Origin: JBKBIP01 sp046297495
GTDB taxonomy: Bacteria; Planctomycetota; Planctomycetia; Gemmatales; Gemmataceae
Length of the DNA stretch: 64,000 nt
NCBI GenBank assembly: GCA_046297495.1
Contig: JBKBIP010000022.1
Span: 1-64,000, forward strand
Direction: 5' to 3'
In this document: piece by piece, positions 36,346 to 46,076 of the stretch
Numbering within the stretch: position 1 is the first letter of the stretch
Layout: every line of letters begins with the position of its first letter
Notes under the pieces: model-generated
What the model saw: only the letters and a program-made list of their open reading frames with translations
Database searches by the model: none
Told to the model about the DNA's origin: nothing
Translations under genes and position numbers: made by a program

Positions 36346-37664
36346 AGGGCCTCTCGGCCTCCCAATTGCTGGCGGCGCAATAACAGTTCTTCCAATTGCC
36401 GCCGGATCGGCTCGATGCGCACGCGGTTGACAATGTCGTTGGCGAACGCATAGATCAGCAAGCGGCGGGTGTCTTCCAGACCGATGCCGCGCGACCGCAG
36501 ATAGAACAAGCCATCCGCTGACAATTGGCCGACCGTAGCGCCGTGGGTACACTTCACGTCGTCGGCGTAAATTTCCAACTGTGGCTTGGTGTTGATGATG
36601 GCGTCGTCGGACAGCAACAACGTCTGATTGGTTTGCTTGGCGTCCGTCTTCTGGGCGTCGGGGCGGACGAAGATTTTGCCGTTGAAGACACCATGCGCCT
36701 TGCCGTCGAGAATCCCCTTATATAGCTCATGGCTGGCGCAGTGCGGCATGGCGTGATCAATCAGCGTGCGATTGTCCAGGTGCTGCGTTCCATTAGCCAT
36801 GTACAGGCCGTTGAGCGTGCATTCGCAACCCTCGCCGTCCAAGCGCGTGTTGGCTTCGTGCCGCGTCAACCGTCCGCCCAGGCCGAAATAGTGCGACGAG
36901 AAGTTGCTGCCGCGCTGCTGGTGAATCTGCAACGTGGCCAGATGAAACGCCCGCGGGCTTTCTTGCTCCGCCTTGTAATGATCCAACACGGCATTTTCAG
37001 ACAATGCCACTTCCGTGACGATGTTGTTGAAATATACATCTTCATTCAGTCCCACGTAGCTTTCCAACACTGTCGCTTGGCTGTTGACATCGAGCACGAT
37101 TAGATTACGCGGCTGGCTGACACTTGGCTCCGTGCTGGTGTTTACAAACAGCAAATGAATCGGTTCTCGAATGACCTGCCCCTTGGCCACATGGATGAAC
37201 GCCCCATCCCGAATAAAGGCGGTGTTGAGGGCGATAAACGGATGCTCCTCATAGTTGGCGTAGCGGGCCAGGTGTTCCTCGATCACCTCCGGCTGCTGTT
37301 CCAGCGCTTCGGCTAGGCTGCAAATTGTCACGCCTGCTAGACTAGGGCAAAGCGTCGAAAGTTCCGCCGCGAAAAAGCCATTCACGAAGACCAAACAACA
37401 TCCGGCATCGGCGTGCAAAGTGATTTCGCGCAACCGCGCCTTCGTCAAACCATGCCGTCCTAATGTCGCCAGTTGGAATGGTACTTCCAGCAGCGGAGCC
37501 AAATTGGTGAACCGCCATTCCTCATCGCTCAAGGTTGGGAAACCTAGCTCGGCGAAACGGTCAATGGCCGATTGCCGCAGCTCCTTGAGGAAAAGCTGAT
37601 CCTGGTCGCCGATCTCCTTCTCGAACTGGCTAAAGTTCGAGAGATACAGATTTTGTTCGTCCAT
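36342..37664 (-). CDS. sufD: SufD, SufBCD scaffold subunit
   Basis: About 440 residues. A helical N-terminus (RFAELGFPTLSDEEWRFTNL) is followed by a right-handed beta-helix of SufB/SufD type with NCTHGAT-like CTHGATVGQLSADGLFYLRSRG near the C-terminus. It forms the SufBC2D scaffold on which clusters are built and does not itself hold a nucleotide. The ATG at 37664 or 37676 could be used. It ends over the start of sufS. A 139-bp gap with two hairpins separates it from sufC. Confidence 0.93.
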   Translation of the reverse strand: MDEQNLYLSNFSQFEKEIGDQDQLFLKELRQSAIDRFAELGFPTLSDEEWRFTNLAPLLEVPFQLATLGRHGLTKARLREITLHADAGCCLVFVNGFFAAELSTLCPSLAGVTICSLAEALEQQPEVIEEHLARYANYEEHPFIALNTAFIRDGAFIHVAKGQVIREPIHLLFVNTSTEPSVSQPRNLIVLDVNSQATVLESYVGLNEDVYFNNIVTEVALSENAVLDHYKAEQESPRAFHLATLQIHQQRGSNFSSHYFGLGGRLTRHEANTRLDGEGCECTLNGLYMANGTQHLDNRTLIDHAMPHCASHELYKGILDGKAHGVFNGKIFVRPDAQKTDAKQTNQTLLLSDDAIINTKPQLEIYADDVKCTHGATVGQLSADGLFYLRSRGIGLEDTRRLLIYAFANDIVNRVRIEPIRRQLEELLLRRQQLGGREAL

Positions 37665-37703
37665 TACCCCAATCATGATATGTGATTGATTCTCCCCTTC
37701 GTT

Positions 37704-37790
37704 CGACGCTTCCGCGAAGCGTCGCTAAACGCACCAGTTGCACGTCGCGAAATAGTCGGATACCCCATTCGACGCTTCCGCGAAGTGTCG
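37704..37790. repeat. two CGACGCTTC hairpins between sufC and sufD
   Basis: CGACGCTTC-CGC-GAAGCGTCG at 37704-37724 and a nearly identical hairpin with one change at 37770-37790, each followed by CTAAACGCACC. A third related hairpin is at 40618-40652, between the Rrf2 gene and sufB. Confidence 0.9.
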
Positions 37791-37803
37791 CTAAACGCAC
37801 CCT

Positions 37804-38574
37804 TTATTTGGCACCCACCGTTTCGCGCTCGACTTCTTCCTCGATCCAGTCATACCCCTTCTGGTCGAGTTCCAATGCCAACTCCTTGCCACCCGATTTG
37901 ACGATTCGGCCATCGATCAGTACATGCACCTTGTCCGGCACGATGTAATTGAGCAGCCGTTGATAGTGGGTGATGACCACGACGGCCCGGTCGGGGCCGC
38001 GCAAGGCGTTGACGCCATCGGCCACCGCTTTGAGGGCGTCAATGTCGAGGCCGGAGTCGGTCTCATCGAGGATGGCCAGCTTCGGATCAAGAATGGCCAT
38101 CTGGAAAATCTCGTTGCGTTTCTTCTCCCCGCCAGAAAATCCCTCATTGACCGGACGCTTGAGCAGCTCCTCGTCCATGTGAATCAGCTTTAACTTCTCC
38201 TTGACGAGACGGAGGAAATCCATCGCGTCCAATTCTTCCTGGCCGCGATGCTTGCGAATGGCATTGACCGCCGCCCGCAGGAAGTAGGTGTTGCTAACGC
38301 CGGGAATTTCCACGGGATATTGGAAGGCCAGGAACAACCCCTCGCGGGCGCGCTCCTCCGGGTCCATCGCCAGCAGGTCCTTGCCGTCGAACAGCACATC
38401 CCCTTCCGTGACCTCAAAGGTGTCCCGCCCCGCCAGCACCGCCGCCAACGTGCTCTTGCCGGACCCGTTCTTGCCCATGATGGCATGAACCTCGCCGGCA
38501 TTGACCTTGAGGTTGATCCCTTTCAAAATCTCCCGGCCATCGACGCCGGCATGGAGGTTAAAAATTGTGAGCAT
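37804..38574 (-). CDS. sufC: SufC, ATPase of the SufBCD complex
   Basis: 256 residues, an ABC-type ATPase. The Walker A is GKNGSGKS near residue 40, the signature motif is NEGFSGGEKKRNE near 150, and Walker B plus Glu are in LAILDETDSGLDID. The Q-loop region is FLAFQYPVEIPGV. It energises cluster assembly on SufB/SufD in the cytoplasm. The gene stands 434 bases or more from sufB, with a toxin remnant and non-coding sequence between; transcription may continue across or restart there. Confidence 0.95.
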   Translation of the reverse strand: MLTIFNLHAGVDGREILKGINLKVNAGEVHAIMGKNGSGKSTLAAVLAGRDTFEVTEGDVLFDGKDLLAMDPEERAREGLFLAFQYPVEIPGVSNTYFLRAAVNAIRKHRGQEELDAMDFLRLVKEKLKLIHMDEELLKRPVNEGFSGGEKKRNEIFQMAILDPKLAILDETDSGLDIDALKAVADGVNALRGPDRAVVVITHYQRLLNYIVPDKVHVLIDGRIVKSGGKELALELDQKGYDWIEEEVERETVGAK

Positions 38575-39008
38575 GTGGTGGAATCTCTGGTTCTGTAATA
38601 GACTGTTACGATTGATACGATCACATTCTGCAATTGATTCATTGTTTCGCGCATGCGGGCTCCGGCGCCAAGCGATGAATCATGAATGTACATTCCATTA
38701 TTGCATATATGTTTCTTCTTCAATCACAACCAACGTAAAATCAGGTTCTTCCGTTGATCAACGCGGTTGCGGATCTCCATCGTTTCGCGCGGGCTGCCCT
38801 CTCCGAGGGCGAACCGATAAATCATCAAATTCATACACTTAAAAACGGAAGAGCCTTATTTCTTCCTTGTGTTCTTCTTGTTCAAACCATACCGATGCTT
38901 GACCTCCGCGAGCGGTACGGTTGTTGATTCCTGCCGGCGTTCGTGAATCATCCGCATTCCCCAAGTGGTGGTTCATGTTCAAATCCAGGAACAACTAAAA
39001 GTAAACAC
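38575..39008. other. non-coding stretch within the suf operon
   Basis: About 430 bases with no gene. It has two diverged copies of a GTTTCGCGC-bearing segment (near 38641 and 38776) and a hairpin AACCATACCG/CGGTACGGTT (38885-38922). A secondary promoter for sufC is possible but not evident. Confidence 0.5.
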
Positions 39009-39144
39009 TTACGACTTTTTGTGGCTACCGAAGGCTGCCTGATTCACTAATTGTTTTTCGATTTGCTCGACCACGCGCTTCCTGTCATAATAAGTGAGTC
39101 GAGTTCATTTATCGCACTAGGGGTAAATACGATTTCATGCGCCA

Positions 39145-39145
<1 letters not shown>
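39009..39145 (-). pseudogene. RelE/ParE-family toxin remnant (frameshifted, truncated)
   Basis: The ATG overlaps the sufB stop codon (TAATG). The frame begins MAHEIVFTPSAINELDSL, the usual start of RelE/ParE toxins, but after about 18 residues the likely continuation (TYYDRKRVVEQIEKQL) is in a neighbouring frame and ends at 39009, well short of the 85-95 residues of intact toxins. The zero-frame version stops at 39047. No antitoxin gene is visible. The toxin is not functional as read. The match rests on the short N-terminal motif and the helix following it. Confidence 0.6.
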
Positions 39146-40593
<1,448 letters not shown>

Positions 40594-40617
40594 CGTTGGT
40601 CCTTATCGCCAAGTTTC

Positions 40618-40652
40618 CGATTAGCGACGCTTCGGAGAAGCGTCGCTAATCG
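40618..40652. repeat. perfect 16-bp hairpin between the Rrf2 gene and sufB
   Basis: CGATTAGCGACGCTTC (40618-40633), loop GGA, and its exact complement (40637-40652). It is the same family as the pair at 37704 and 37770. No T-run follows on the minus strand; it may act as an attenuator or RNA-stability element. Confidence 0.85.
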
Positions 40653-40678
40653 ATCTCACCCTATTCTCGACAGTCGTT

Positions 40679-41200
40679 TTAGGGTCGGTCCACGGAGGTT
40701 AGAGGAATGAGCGCCGAAACCGGCTCTTCCAGCACGGCTTCGCGCAGTCTGGCTCGAAGCAAATCGGAGAGAGAATGCTCGGAGTGCAGCAAGTCGGCCA
40801 GTGTGATGCGGTTCAGGGCGTCGCGCATCCATGCTTCCAGTGTGTGCCACAAGGCGCGCAAACTACAGCTGCCCTTGTGGACGCACAGGCCATCGACTTC
40901 CGTGCCTTTGTGTCGTTCGCAGTAGCCAGGGTCATCAAAGAGCGGCTCTCCCAGAATCAGCAAAATCGACCCCAAATTCACCGCTTCCGGCTCGCATGCT
41001 AGACGGTAACCGCCCGTCCGGCCGCGCACGCTTTCGATCAACCCCGCCTGGCGCAATACCGCCAGCAACTTGGCGACGTAGGGGATCGATAGCCCTTCCA
41101 ACGTCGCAACTTCTGGTATGGTAAGGGATTGCCCCTTTTCAATTCGTGCCAGCTGAAGCAAGCAACGGAGGCCATATTCTTCTTGGGCCGAGATTTTCAT
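40679..41200 (-). CDS. Rrf2-family regulator of the suf operon
   Basis: 173 residues. The winged-helix N-terminus (SAQEEYGLRCLLQLARIEKGQSL, VRGRTGGYRLA) is of the IscR/SufR-like Rrf2 type. Three cysteines lie within CERHKGTEVDGLCVHKGSC (about residues 94-112), where IscR-like proteins bind a [2Fe-2S] cluster. It heads the suf operon and is probably its own regulator through cluster sensing. The C-terminal tail is longer than in IscR. GAGG lies 6 bases before the ATG. Whether it represses or activates cannot be told from sequence. Confidence 0.88.
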   Translation of the reverse strand: MKISAQEEYGLRCLLQLARIEKGQSLTIPEVATLEGLSIPYVAKLLAVLRQAGLIESVRGRTGGYRLACEPEAVNLGSILLILGEPLFDDPGYCERHKGTEVDGLCVHKGSCSLRALWHTLEAWMRDALNRITLADLLHSEHSLSDLLRARLREAVLEEPVSALIPLTSVDRP

Positions 41201-41236
41201 AGATTCCTCGAACCACCGAGTTAATTGTTCTGTGAT

Positions 41237-41264
41237 ATTCTAAGAACCTGTACTTTTTAGTCAA
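41237..41264 (-). promoter_or_regulatory. probable promoter of the suf operon
   Basis: On the minus strand TTGACT (41259-41264) and TAGAAT (41237-41242) are separated by 16 bases, close to a consensus sigma-70-type promoter. It lies about 37 bases upstream of the Rrf2 start. The TTGACTAAAAAGTAC context may also be the regulator's site. Confidence 0.6.
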
Positions 41265-41418
41265 CTATTCATGGAAAGATTTTTTTCACGCCGGTTGCTC
41301 CGGTTGCTCCGGCGTGGCTACCATGCTTCAAAACCTTCAATTTCGTTTCTGATCGAATTTGCATGATTCGCTAACCGAATCATCCATTAAGTGCAATCGG
41401 CAAGAAGGAGACAAGAAA

Positions 41419-41664
41419 ATGGATTGCCCAGAAGAGTCATCGAGATGGCGAAAATGGCATGAACGAATCGGCGTGTATGTCGCGCCCCCGTTGCTAGGTG
41501 TCGTTGCCAGCGTGCAAATCGTTTGTGTCTCGTTATTTCATCTGACTCCTTGGAAAGGGGGCGGCTTCGGGATGTTTGCCAGTCTCCTCTACCCCACCGC
41601 TGGCAGCGTGCTGCCACTGCGTGGGGGCGGCTTCGGAATGTTTGCCAGTCTCCTCTACCCGTGA
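41419..41664 (+). CDS. short membrane-like ORF overlapping a direct-repeat cluster
   Basis: 81 residues, preceded by AAGGAG 8 bases before the ATG. It has a hydrophobic segment (VAPPLLGVVASVQIVCVSLF, about 21-40) followed by LTPWKGGGFGMFASLLYP, a sequence that reads like a natural membrane-protein loop. The GGGFGMFASLLY segment is encoded again in the second repeat copy, and the frame closes in the spacer before the third. It may be the start of a decayed membrane protein gene; the function is unknown. A small chance remains that it is not translated. Confidence 0.4.
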   Translation: MDCPEESSRWRKWHERIGVYVAPPLLGVVASVQIVCVSLFHLTPWKGGGFGMFASLLYPTAGSVLPLRGGGFGMFASLLYP

Positions 41665-41724
41665 CTCGGCTTATACACTGTCGGCCCAGGGGCGGCTTCG
41701 GGATGTTTGCCAGTCTCCTCTACC
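41558..41724. repeat. CRISPR-like cluster: three 36-bp direct repeats with 30- and 29-bp spacers
   Basis: Copies at 41558-41593, 41624-41659 and 41689-41724 begin GGGGCGGCTTCGG and end GTCTCCTCTACC. Only one base differs (copy 2 has A for G). The spacers 41594-41623 and 41660-41688 are unlike each other. The geometry is that of a CRISPR array, but no cas gene is in the window, and the first two copies lie in frame in a plausible ORF. I see no palindrome within the repeat. A CRISPR array or a gene-derived repeat are both possible. Confidence 0.75.
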
Positions 41725-41750
41725 AGGAAGCGGCTTTGTGGAATAGGCCC

Positions 41751-42548
41751 TTATCGAACAAACTCTGATTGGTGTTTACGTAGCTGAGCCTGACCGACTT
41801 CTAGGATGCGCTCGTCGGGCCATTTTTCCAAGTAGTGATAGCGTGGATGGCGCGATTCCTTGTACGGATCATTGCGGGCGGCGTTGTAGCAGCAGATCAA
41901 CGCCCAGCGTGGCTCGTCGCTGTGGTTCTGGTCGGAGCGGTGCAACAGATTGCAATGGAAAAAGAGGGCATCCCCTGGCTCCATCTCGACATAGACCAAT
42001 TCCAAGCGCTCCAGGGCAGCTTGCACGCGCTCCAGGTCGGCCCCGGTCTGGCCACCCGCCTTGCCGTGATCGATCCGCCCCATGTGGTGCGATCCCTTGA
42101 GCACTTGCAAGCAGCCGTTGGCGCGCGTGGCCCGGTCCACGGCGATCATGCAGCTGGCCAGATACGGATACAGGCAGCCATTGTGATACCAGTAACCGTA
42201 ATCCTGGTGCCATTCCCACGCTCCCCCGACATGCGGTTCCTTGATCGTCATCTTGTGGTGATAGTGGTACACTTCGCCGCCGAGCAGCCGTTCCATCGTG
42301 TCCACCACGCGCTGGCTGCGGACGATGGCGCTGTAGATGTCATCCGTCAAATCATTGTCGAGCGCCAACTTGGTCCGGCCCCCCTGCAAATCCTCGCGAT
42401 CATAGGAGCGTTGCGCCAATTCGTGATCAGCGCGGGCAATGCGCGACAGCAGCTCCACCTCATCACGAGTTAGCAATTGACGAACCAGGAGATAACCATC
42501 CCGGTCATACTGTGTGACTTGCTCATCCGCGATGCGAAAACCGAGCAT
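41751..42548 (-). CDS. phytanoyl-CoA dioxygenase (PhyH) family protein
   Basis: 265 residues, a non-heme Fe(II)/2-oxoglutarate dioxygenase. The iron site is WHQDYGYWY (His-x-Asp near residue 114) with the distal His in FFHCNLLHRSD near 217 and the 2-oxoglutarate Arg shortly after (PRWALICCYN). The N-terminus YDRDGYLLVRQLL is typical of PhyH. The substrate is not inferable. It starts 199 bases from the end of the sulfatase gene, behind a perfect hairpin. GGAG lies 7 bases before the ATG. Confidence 0.9.
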   Translation of the reverse strand: MLGFRIADEQVTQYDRDGYLLVRQLLTRDEVELLSRIARADHELAQRSYDREDLQGGRTKLALDNDLTDDIYSAIVRSQRVVDTMERLLGGEVYHYHHKMTIKEPHVGGAWEWHQDYGYWYHNGCLYPYLASCMIAVDRATRANGCLQVLKGSHHMGRIDHGKAGGQTGADLERVQAALERLELVYVEMEPGDALFFHCNLLHRSDQNHSDEPRWALICCYNAARNDPYKESRHPRYHYLEKWPDERILEVGQAQLRKHQSEFVR

Positions 42549-42679
42549 AGAGAGACTCCCATCTTAAGCCGTTGACGTTTTCATCGGTTCCAAACGAGCA
42601 ACATGAAGTAAAGCCACTGCTTCAGGTTCAGGGTGGGTCGAGCCTTCAAGGCTAACCACGTCTCTAGTGATTTTATGAA

Positions 42680-42716
42680 TCCCTAAAATCAAGTTCCTTC
42701 CACTTGATTTTAGGGA
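42680..42716 (-). terminator. perfect 14-bp hairpin after the sulfatase
   Basis: TCCCTAAAATCAAG (42680-42693) pairs fully with 42703-42716 around a 9-base loop. It lies 31 bases past the sulfatase stop on the minus strand. The stem is AT-rich and not followed by a long T-run. Confidence 0.55.
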
Positions 42717-42747
42717 CTGTACTGCGTCGTCGGCGTCCCCATGCGGC

Positions 42748-44160
42748 TCACTGATTCAGCACGTCTTTCTGAAACGCCGCCAATTGGGGGTCGTTGGTCT
42801 CCTTCATGTGTTGGAACAGCAGGCGCCGGTAATGGAGCAATTGCTCACGATATTTCGGATCGTTGGCCAGGTTGTGCAGGGCGTCCGGGTCTTTCTCATA
42901 ATCGTACAACTCTTCCTTGGTCCGATACAGGAAGTGGTGGACGCGGGCGGCGATCTTTGGATCGGTTTGGGCGGCGGCTTGCATGGCCTTCATGGATCGG
43001 CCGCTCTGCGATTCGTTGCGGAAAATTCGCTTGCCGTCCGACCAAGCGTTATAGATGTAACCATACTTGGCATCCTGAACCGCGCGCATCGGATAGGAAT
43101 TCTGGGCCGCCGTGGTGTTGATGTGGGTGAAAACATGGTCGCGGTTGGCCTGTTTCTCCCCTTTGAGCAACGGCACCAGGGAGCGCCCATCCATGCCGGG
43201 CAGCGGCGGCAGTCCGACCGCTTCGAGGATGGTGGGAGCAAAGTCGATGCCGGAGACGAAATGCCGGTCGTCCACGGTCCCCGCTTTGACAACTCCAGGC
43301 CAGCGAACGATCCACGGGGTCTTCGTGGAGTTGAGATAGCAATTGGTCTTGGCGAACGGCAAGGCCATGCCATGATCTGACATGAACGTGACCAAGGTAT
43401 CGCCGGCCAAGCCTGCCTCGTCGAGGGCCTTCAGCACGCCGCCGACGCATTCGTCGGCGCGATGGACGCTGGTGAAATACTCGGCGATCTCCTGGCGCAC
43501 CTCCGGGATGTCGGGCAGAAAACTGGGGACGATTGCTTCCCGCGTGGTTATTGTCCGACTGACACCCGCAGTGTTTTTCGCATCACCGGGGCCGCCGGCA
43601 AAGGGGCGATGTGGGTCTTGCATGTTGGCCATCAAGAAGAATGGTTTGCCTGCTTGCTTGGCTTGATCGAAGAAAGCCTGACTGTGCTGATAGTACAGCT
43701 TTGGCTCTCGGCCATTCTTGAGTCGCTCGGCAGGCACGACCACATCCCAGGCCTGGCCCCGACTGGGAACGACGTGCGGCACCTTGGCCAGAATGCCAGT
43801 TTGATAGCCCGCGTCGTGCAACGCCTCCAGCAGCGTCGGCACGTCGGGACGGATGCGATCAAAGCCCAACGCTCCGCTGCGATGGGGATAGCGCCCCGTC
43901 ATCCACACCGCCCGCGTCGGCATGCAAATGGCAATGGTGACATGGCCATGCTGAAAGCGCATGCCCTGGGAGGCCAGTTTGTCGATGTGCGGCGTGATGT
44001 CACGGATGGGACAACCAAACGTCCCCACTGAGTCCCAATTCATGTCATCGACGTTGAGGAACAGCACGTTGGGCCGCTCCACACCGTGAACCGGGTCCAC
44101 CGTGCCCAGCAGGAGAAGGAACGCGATCCAACCGAACAGGAAAGAGCCAATTCGCTTCAT
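42748..44160 (-). CDS. secreted sulfatase
   Basis: About 470 residues. The signal peptide (FLFGWIAFLLLLGTVDPVHG) precedes a type I sulfatase domain: RPNVLFLNVDDM holds Asp38-Asp39, and ICMPTRA supplies Cys79 in C-x-P-T-R, where Thr replaces the more common Ser. It belongs to a group close to heparan-type and iduronate-like sulfatases, but the substrate is unknown. The ATG at 44160 directly begins the signal peptide; the frame to 44385 overlaps the next gene's end. It lies far from the other sulfatase (21934) and is not closely similar to it. Confidence 0.9.
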   Translation of the reverse strand: MKRIGSFLFGWIAFLLLLGTVDPVHGVERPNVLFLNVDDMNWDSVGTFGCPIRDITPHIDKLASQGMRFQHGHVTIAICMPTRAVWMTGRYPHRSGALGFDRIRPDVPTLLEALHDAGYQTGILAKVPHVVPSRGQAWDVVVPAERLKNGREPKLYYQHSQAFFDQAKQAGKPFFLMANMQDPHRPFAGGPGDAKNTAGVSRTITTREAIVPSFLPDIPEVRQEIAEYFTSVHRADECVGGVLKALDEAGLAGDTLVTFMSDHGMALPFAKTNCYLNSTKTPWIVRWPGVVKAGTVDDRHFVSGIDFAPTILEAVGLPPLPGMDGRSLVPLLKGEKQANRDHVFTHINTTAAQNSYPMRAVQDAKYGYIYNAWSDGKRIFRNESQSGRSMKAMQAAAQTDPKIAARVHHFLYRTKEELYDYEKDPDALHNLANDPKYREQLLHYRRLLFQHMKETNDPQLAAFQKDVLNQ

Positions 44161-44232
44161 GGCAAGGGTACTCCCGTGTAATGACGGTATCAGGCGACCT
44201 ATCCCAAACCGGACGCCACTTTCAGAAGTCCC

Positions 44233-44321
44233 GGAGAGATGGCTGAGTGGCCCAAAGCACCACTTCGCTAAAGCGGCGTGAGGGGCAAACCCCCACTGCG
44301 GGTTTGAATCCGCCCTTTCCG
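44233..44321 (+). tRNA. tRNA-Ser (GCU)-like, degenerate; possible pseudo-tRNA
   Basis: An 89-base class II tRNA with a long variable arm (GGGGC AAA CCCCC). The acceptor GGAGAGA pairs with CCTTTCC except for the seventh pair. The D arm is normal. The anticodon stem CCACT/AGCGG has an A-C mismatch, and the loop TCGCTAA gives anticodon GCT but with C instead of U at position 33. The T arm is short by one base and pairs only four. It lies between two protein genes on the opposite strand. These defects suggest a decayed copy. Confidence 0.5.
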
Positions 44322-44368
44322 CTGGCTGGTTGGAGAGGTGGTTGGGCTGGGCGCGGTGGTCCTTGGCG

Positions 44369-46030
44369 TCAGCGGCGGAAAGCACGGGTCACGCGCGTGT
44401 CGGAACGGTATTCCCACACCATTTTGCCGGCGCGGTCGAACTCCACGGCGCGGTTTTCCGTCAAGGAGGTGACCAACGTATTGCCGGTGGGTAAGCGAAT
44501 GGCGGCCACGGGTTGATCAATACTCACTTGCCAAACCTGTTGCCCCGCCCCATCATATTCCGCCACTTTGTTATTGTGCATTTCCGGAACCAGTACATGG
44601 CCGTTGGGCAAGACGTCGATGCGTCCGCCGTAGGTCCGCACTTGGGCCTCTTGTTGGCGCACTGCGCGGCCATCGGCATTGAGCACGCAAAATCGTTGGG
44701 CCGAGGTCACGTAAGCATAATGGCCATTGGGAAGTTTCTGGGCACGCATGATGTGTTCGCCGTTGGCGGGTTGATAGGAAAAAACCTCCTGGTCGGCGCG
44801 ATCCAGCTCAACCATCTTATGCCGGGCGGCAATAAAGGTATGTCCATTGGGTAAGCGCTGCGCCACGAGCGGGCCTTCGATGGCATATTCCCAGCGGATT
44901 TGGCCCGCACGATCGCGTTCGGTGACGCGATTGCCGCCGTGCTCGGCCAAGAGCAAGCGCCGGCCGGCCAACAGTTGCACATCTAGGGGAAATTGCAGCT
45001 CCTCCAGATGCCATAATACTTTGCCATCCGCCGTCACTTCTTGGACACGGCCCAGGTCCAACAGCGCCACCAACGTGTATCCCCGCACGGGGGGCGCCGA
45101 GCGCAGGGCGGCCAAATTCACTTTCACTTCGTGCTCCTGCCACCAGCTCCGCCAGTTGTCATGGCATTGGCGGCGTTGAGCGGCGTCCGCGCCGAGCACC
45201 ACTGCCGGGGCATCGTCTTGGGCGATTTCAAAGAGCAATTCCTCGGCCACGCGGGCTTCCGTGGTTGGTAGTTGAGGCAACAACTCAATCAACACGGGAA
45301 CCGCGTCGCGCTCGCCGGCATAGGCCAGGCCTACCGCCGCCCGCAAGCGAACCGTCGCATCCCCATCCTGCAATAGCTTGCGCACGGCGGGCACTTGCTC
45401 GGCACTGCCGGATCGGGCCAGGGCTTCCGCCGCCGCGCCGCGCTTGAGAGAAGACTTGTCGGTCAAGGCGGCGACGAGGACCGGATCAGCCTTTCCCTGT
45501 CGGATGGCCACGGCGGCCAACGTGGATCGGATGGGAGCGTTCAAGAGTGGCTGATTGGCAGTGGCTAAATAATCGAGCAAAACGCCGGCGGCCCCTTCGG
45601 GGCGGCGGACGGCCAGCAAGCGGATGGCGGCCAGCGGGACAGCCACGCTGCTGTTCGCATCGACGATTTGCCGCAAACAATTCTCGGCTCGCCGCACGAT
45701 TTCCAGGTCGTCACTGCGCTGGGCGGCGTCCTTCAAATGCGGCAGTGCCAGCGAACCCAAGAGAATCAACTCTTCCGAAGCTTTCTCACGCAGCAAGAAG
45801 GAATCGTCGCCGAGTCGCACGATGAGGGTCTGAATGCGATCGCGGTCGATATCCGTCAAAGTGCGGCGGCGCAGATAATCGACCAGGGAAGGGCCATCGA
45901 TTGCCACTCCGGCGGTTTGGAGGATTTGCTCCTCCTCGCTCAGGGGCGTATCCCGGCCTAACACCGGCGCGCCCCACGCCAGCAATCCTAGCCCGACGAG
46001 CGCTAGCAAACCGATCCGATAGCCACGCAT
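44369..46030 (-). CDS. secreted HEAT-repeat / beta-propeller protein, copy 1
   Basis: 553 residues. A signal peptide (LLALVGLGLLAWGAPVLG) is followed by HEAT-like helical repeats at about residues 60-270 (LGDDSFLLREKASEELILLG, LLQDGDATVRLRAAVGLAYAG). A WRSWW segment leads to a C-terminal propeller of about 250 residues, with recurring LPNGHxxV and LPTGNTLV blades of the PQQ/arylsulfotransferase-like kind. The function is unknown. Its close paralogue lies directly upstream (46077-47753) and is transcribed first, with 46 bases between. GAGG precedes the ATG. Confidence 0.8.
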   Translation of the reverse strand: MRGYRIGLLALVGLGLLAWGAPVLGRDTPLSEEEQILQTAGVAIDGPSLVDYLRRRTLTDIDRDRIQTLIVRLGDDSFLLREKASEELILLGSLALPHLKDAAQRSDDLEIVRRAENCLRQIVDANSSVAVPLAAIRLLAVRRPEGAAGVLLDYLATANQPLLNAPIRSTLAAVAIRQGKADPVLVAALTDKSSLKRGAAAEALARSGSAEQVPAVRKLLQDGDATVRLRAAVGLAYAGERDAVPVLIELLPQLPTTEARVAEELLFEIAQDDAPAVVLGADAAQRRQCHDNWRSWWQEHEVKVNLAALRSAPPVRGYTLVALLDLGRVQEVTADGKVLWHLEELQFPLDVQLLAGRRLLLAEHGGNRVTERDRAGQIRWEYAIEGPLVAQRLPNGHTFIAARHKMVELDRADQEVFSYQPANGEHIMRAQKLPNGHYAYVTSAQRFCVLNADGRAVRQQEAQVRTYGGRIDVLPNGHVLVPEMHNNKVAEYDGAGQQVWQVSIDQPVAAIRLPTGNTLVTSLTENRAVEFDRAGKMVWEYRSDTRVTRAFRR

Positions 46031-46076
46031 GACGGAGAACCTCGATTGTGGGACAACAACAAGCCCCTCGGTCCAA

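Noticed and set aside
36346..36552. N-terminal extension of sufS
   Set aside because: It would overlap sufD by about 200 bases; sufS homology begins at the ATG near 36345.
41558..41724. Firm call of a CRISPR array
   Set aside because: Only three repeats, no cas genes in view and in-frame coding potential; kept as a CRISPR-like repeat instead.
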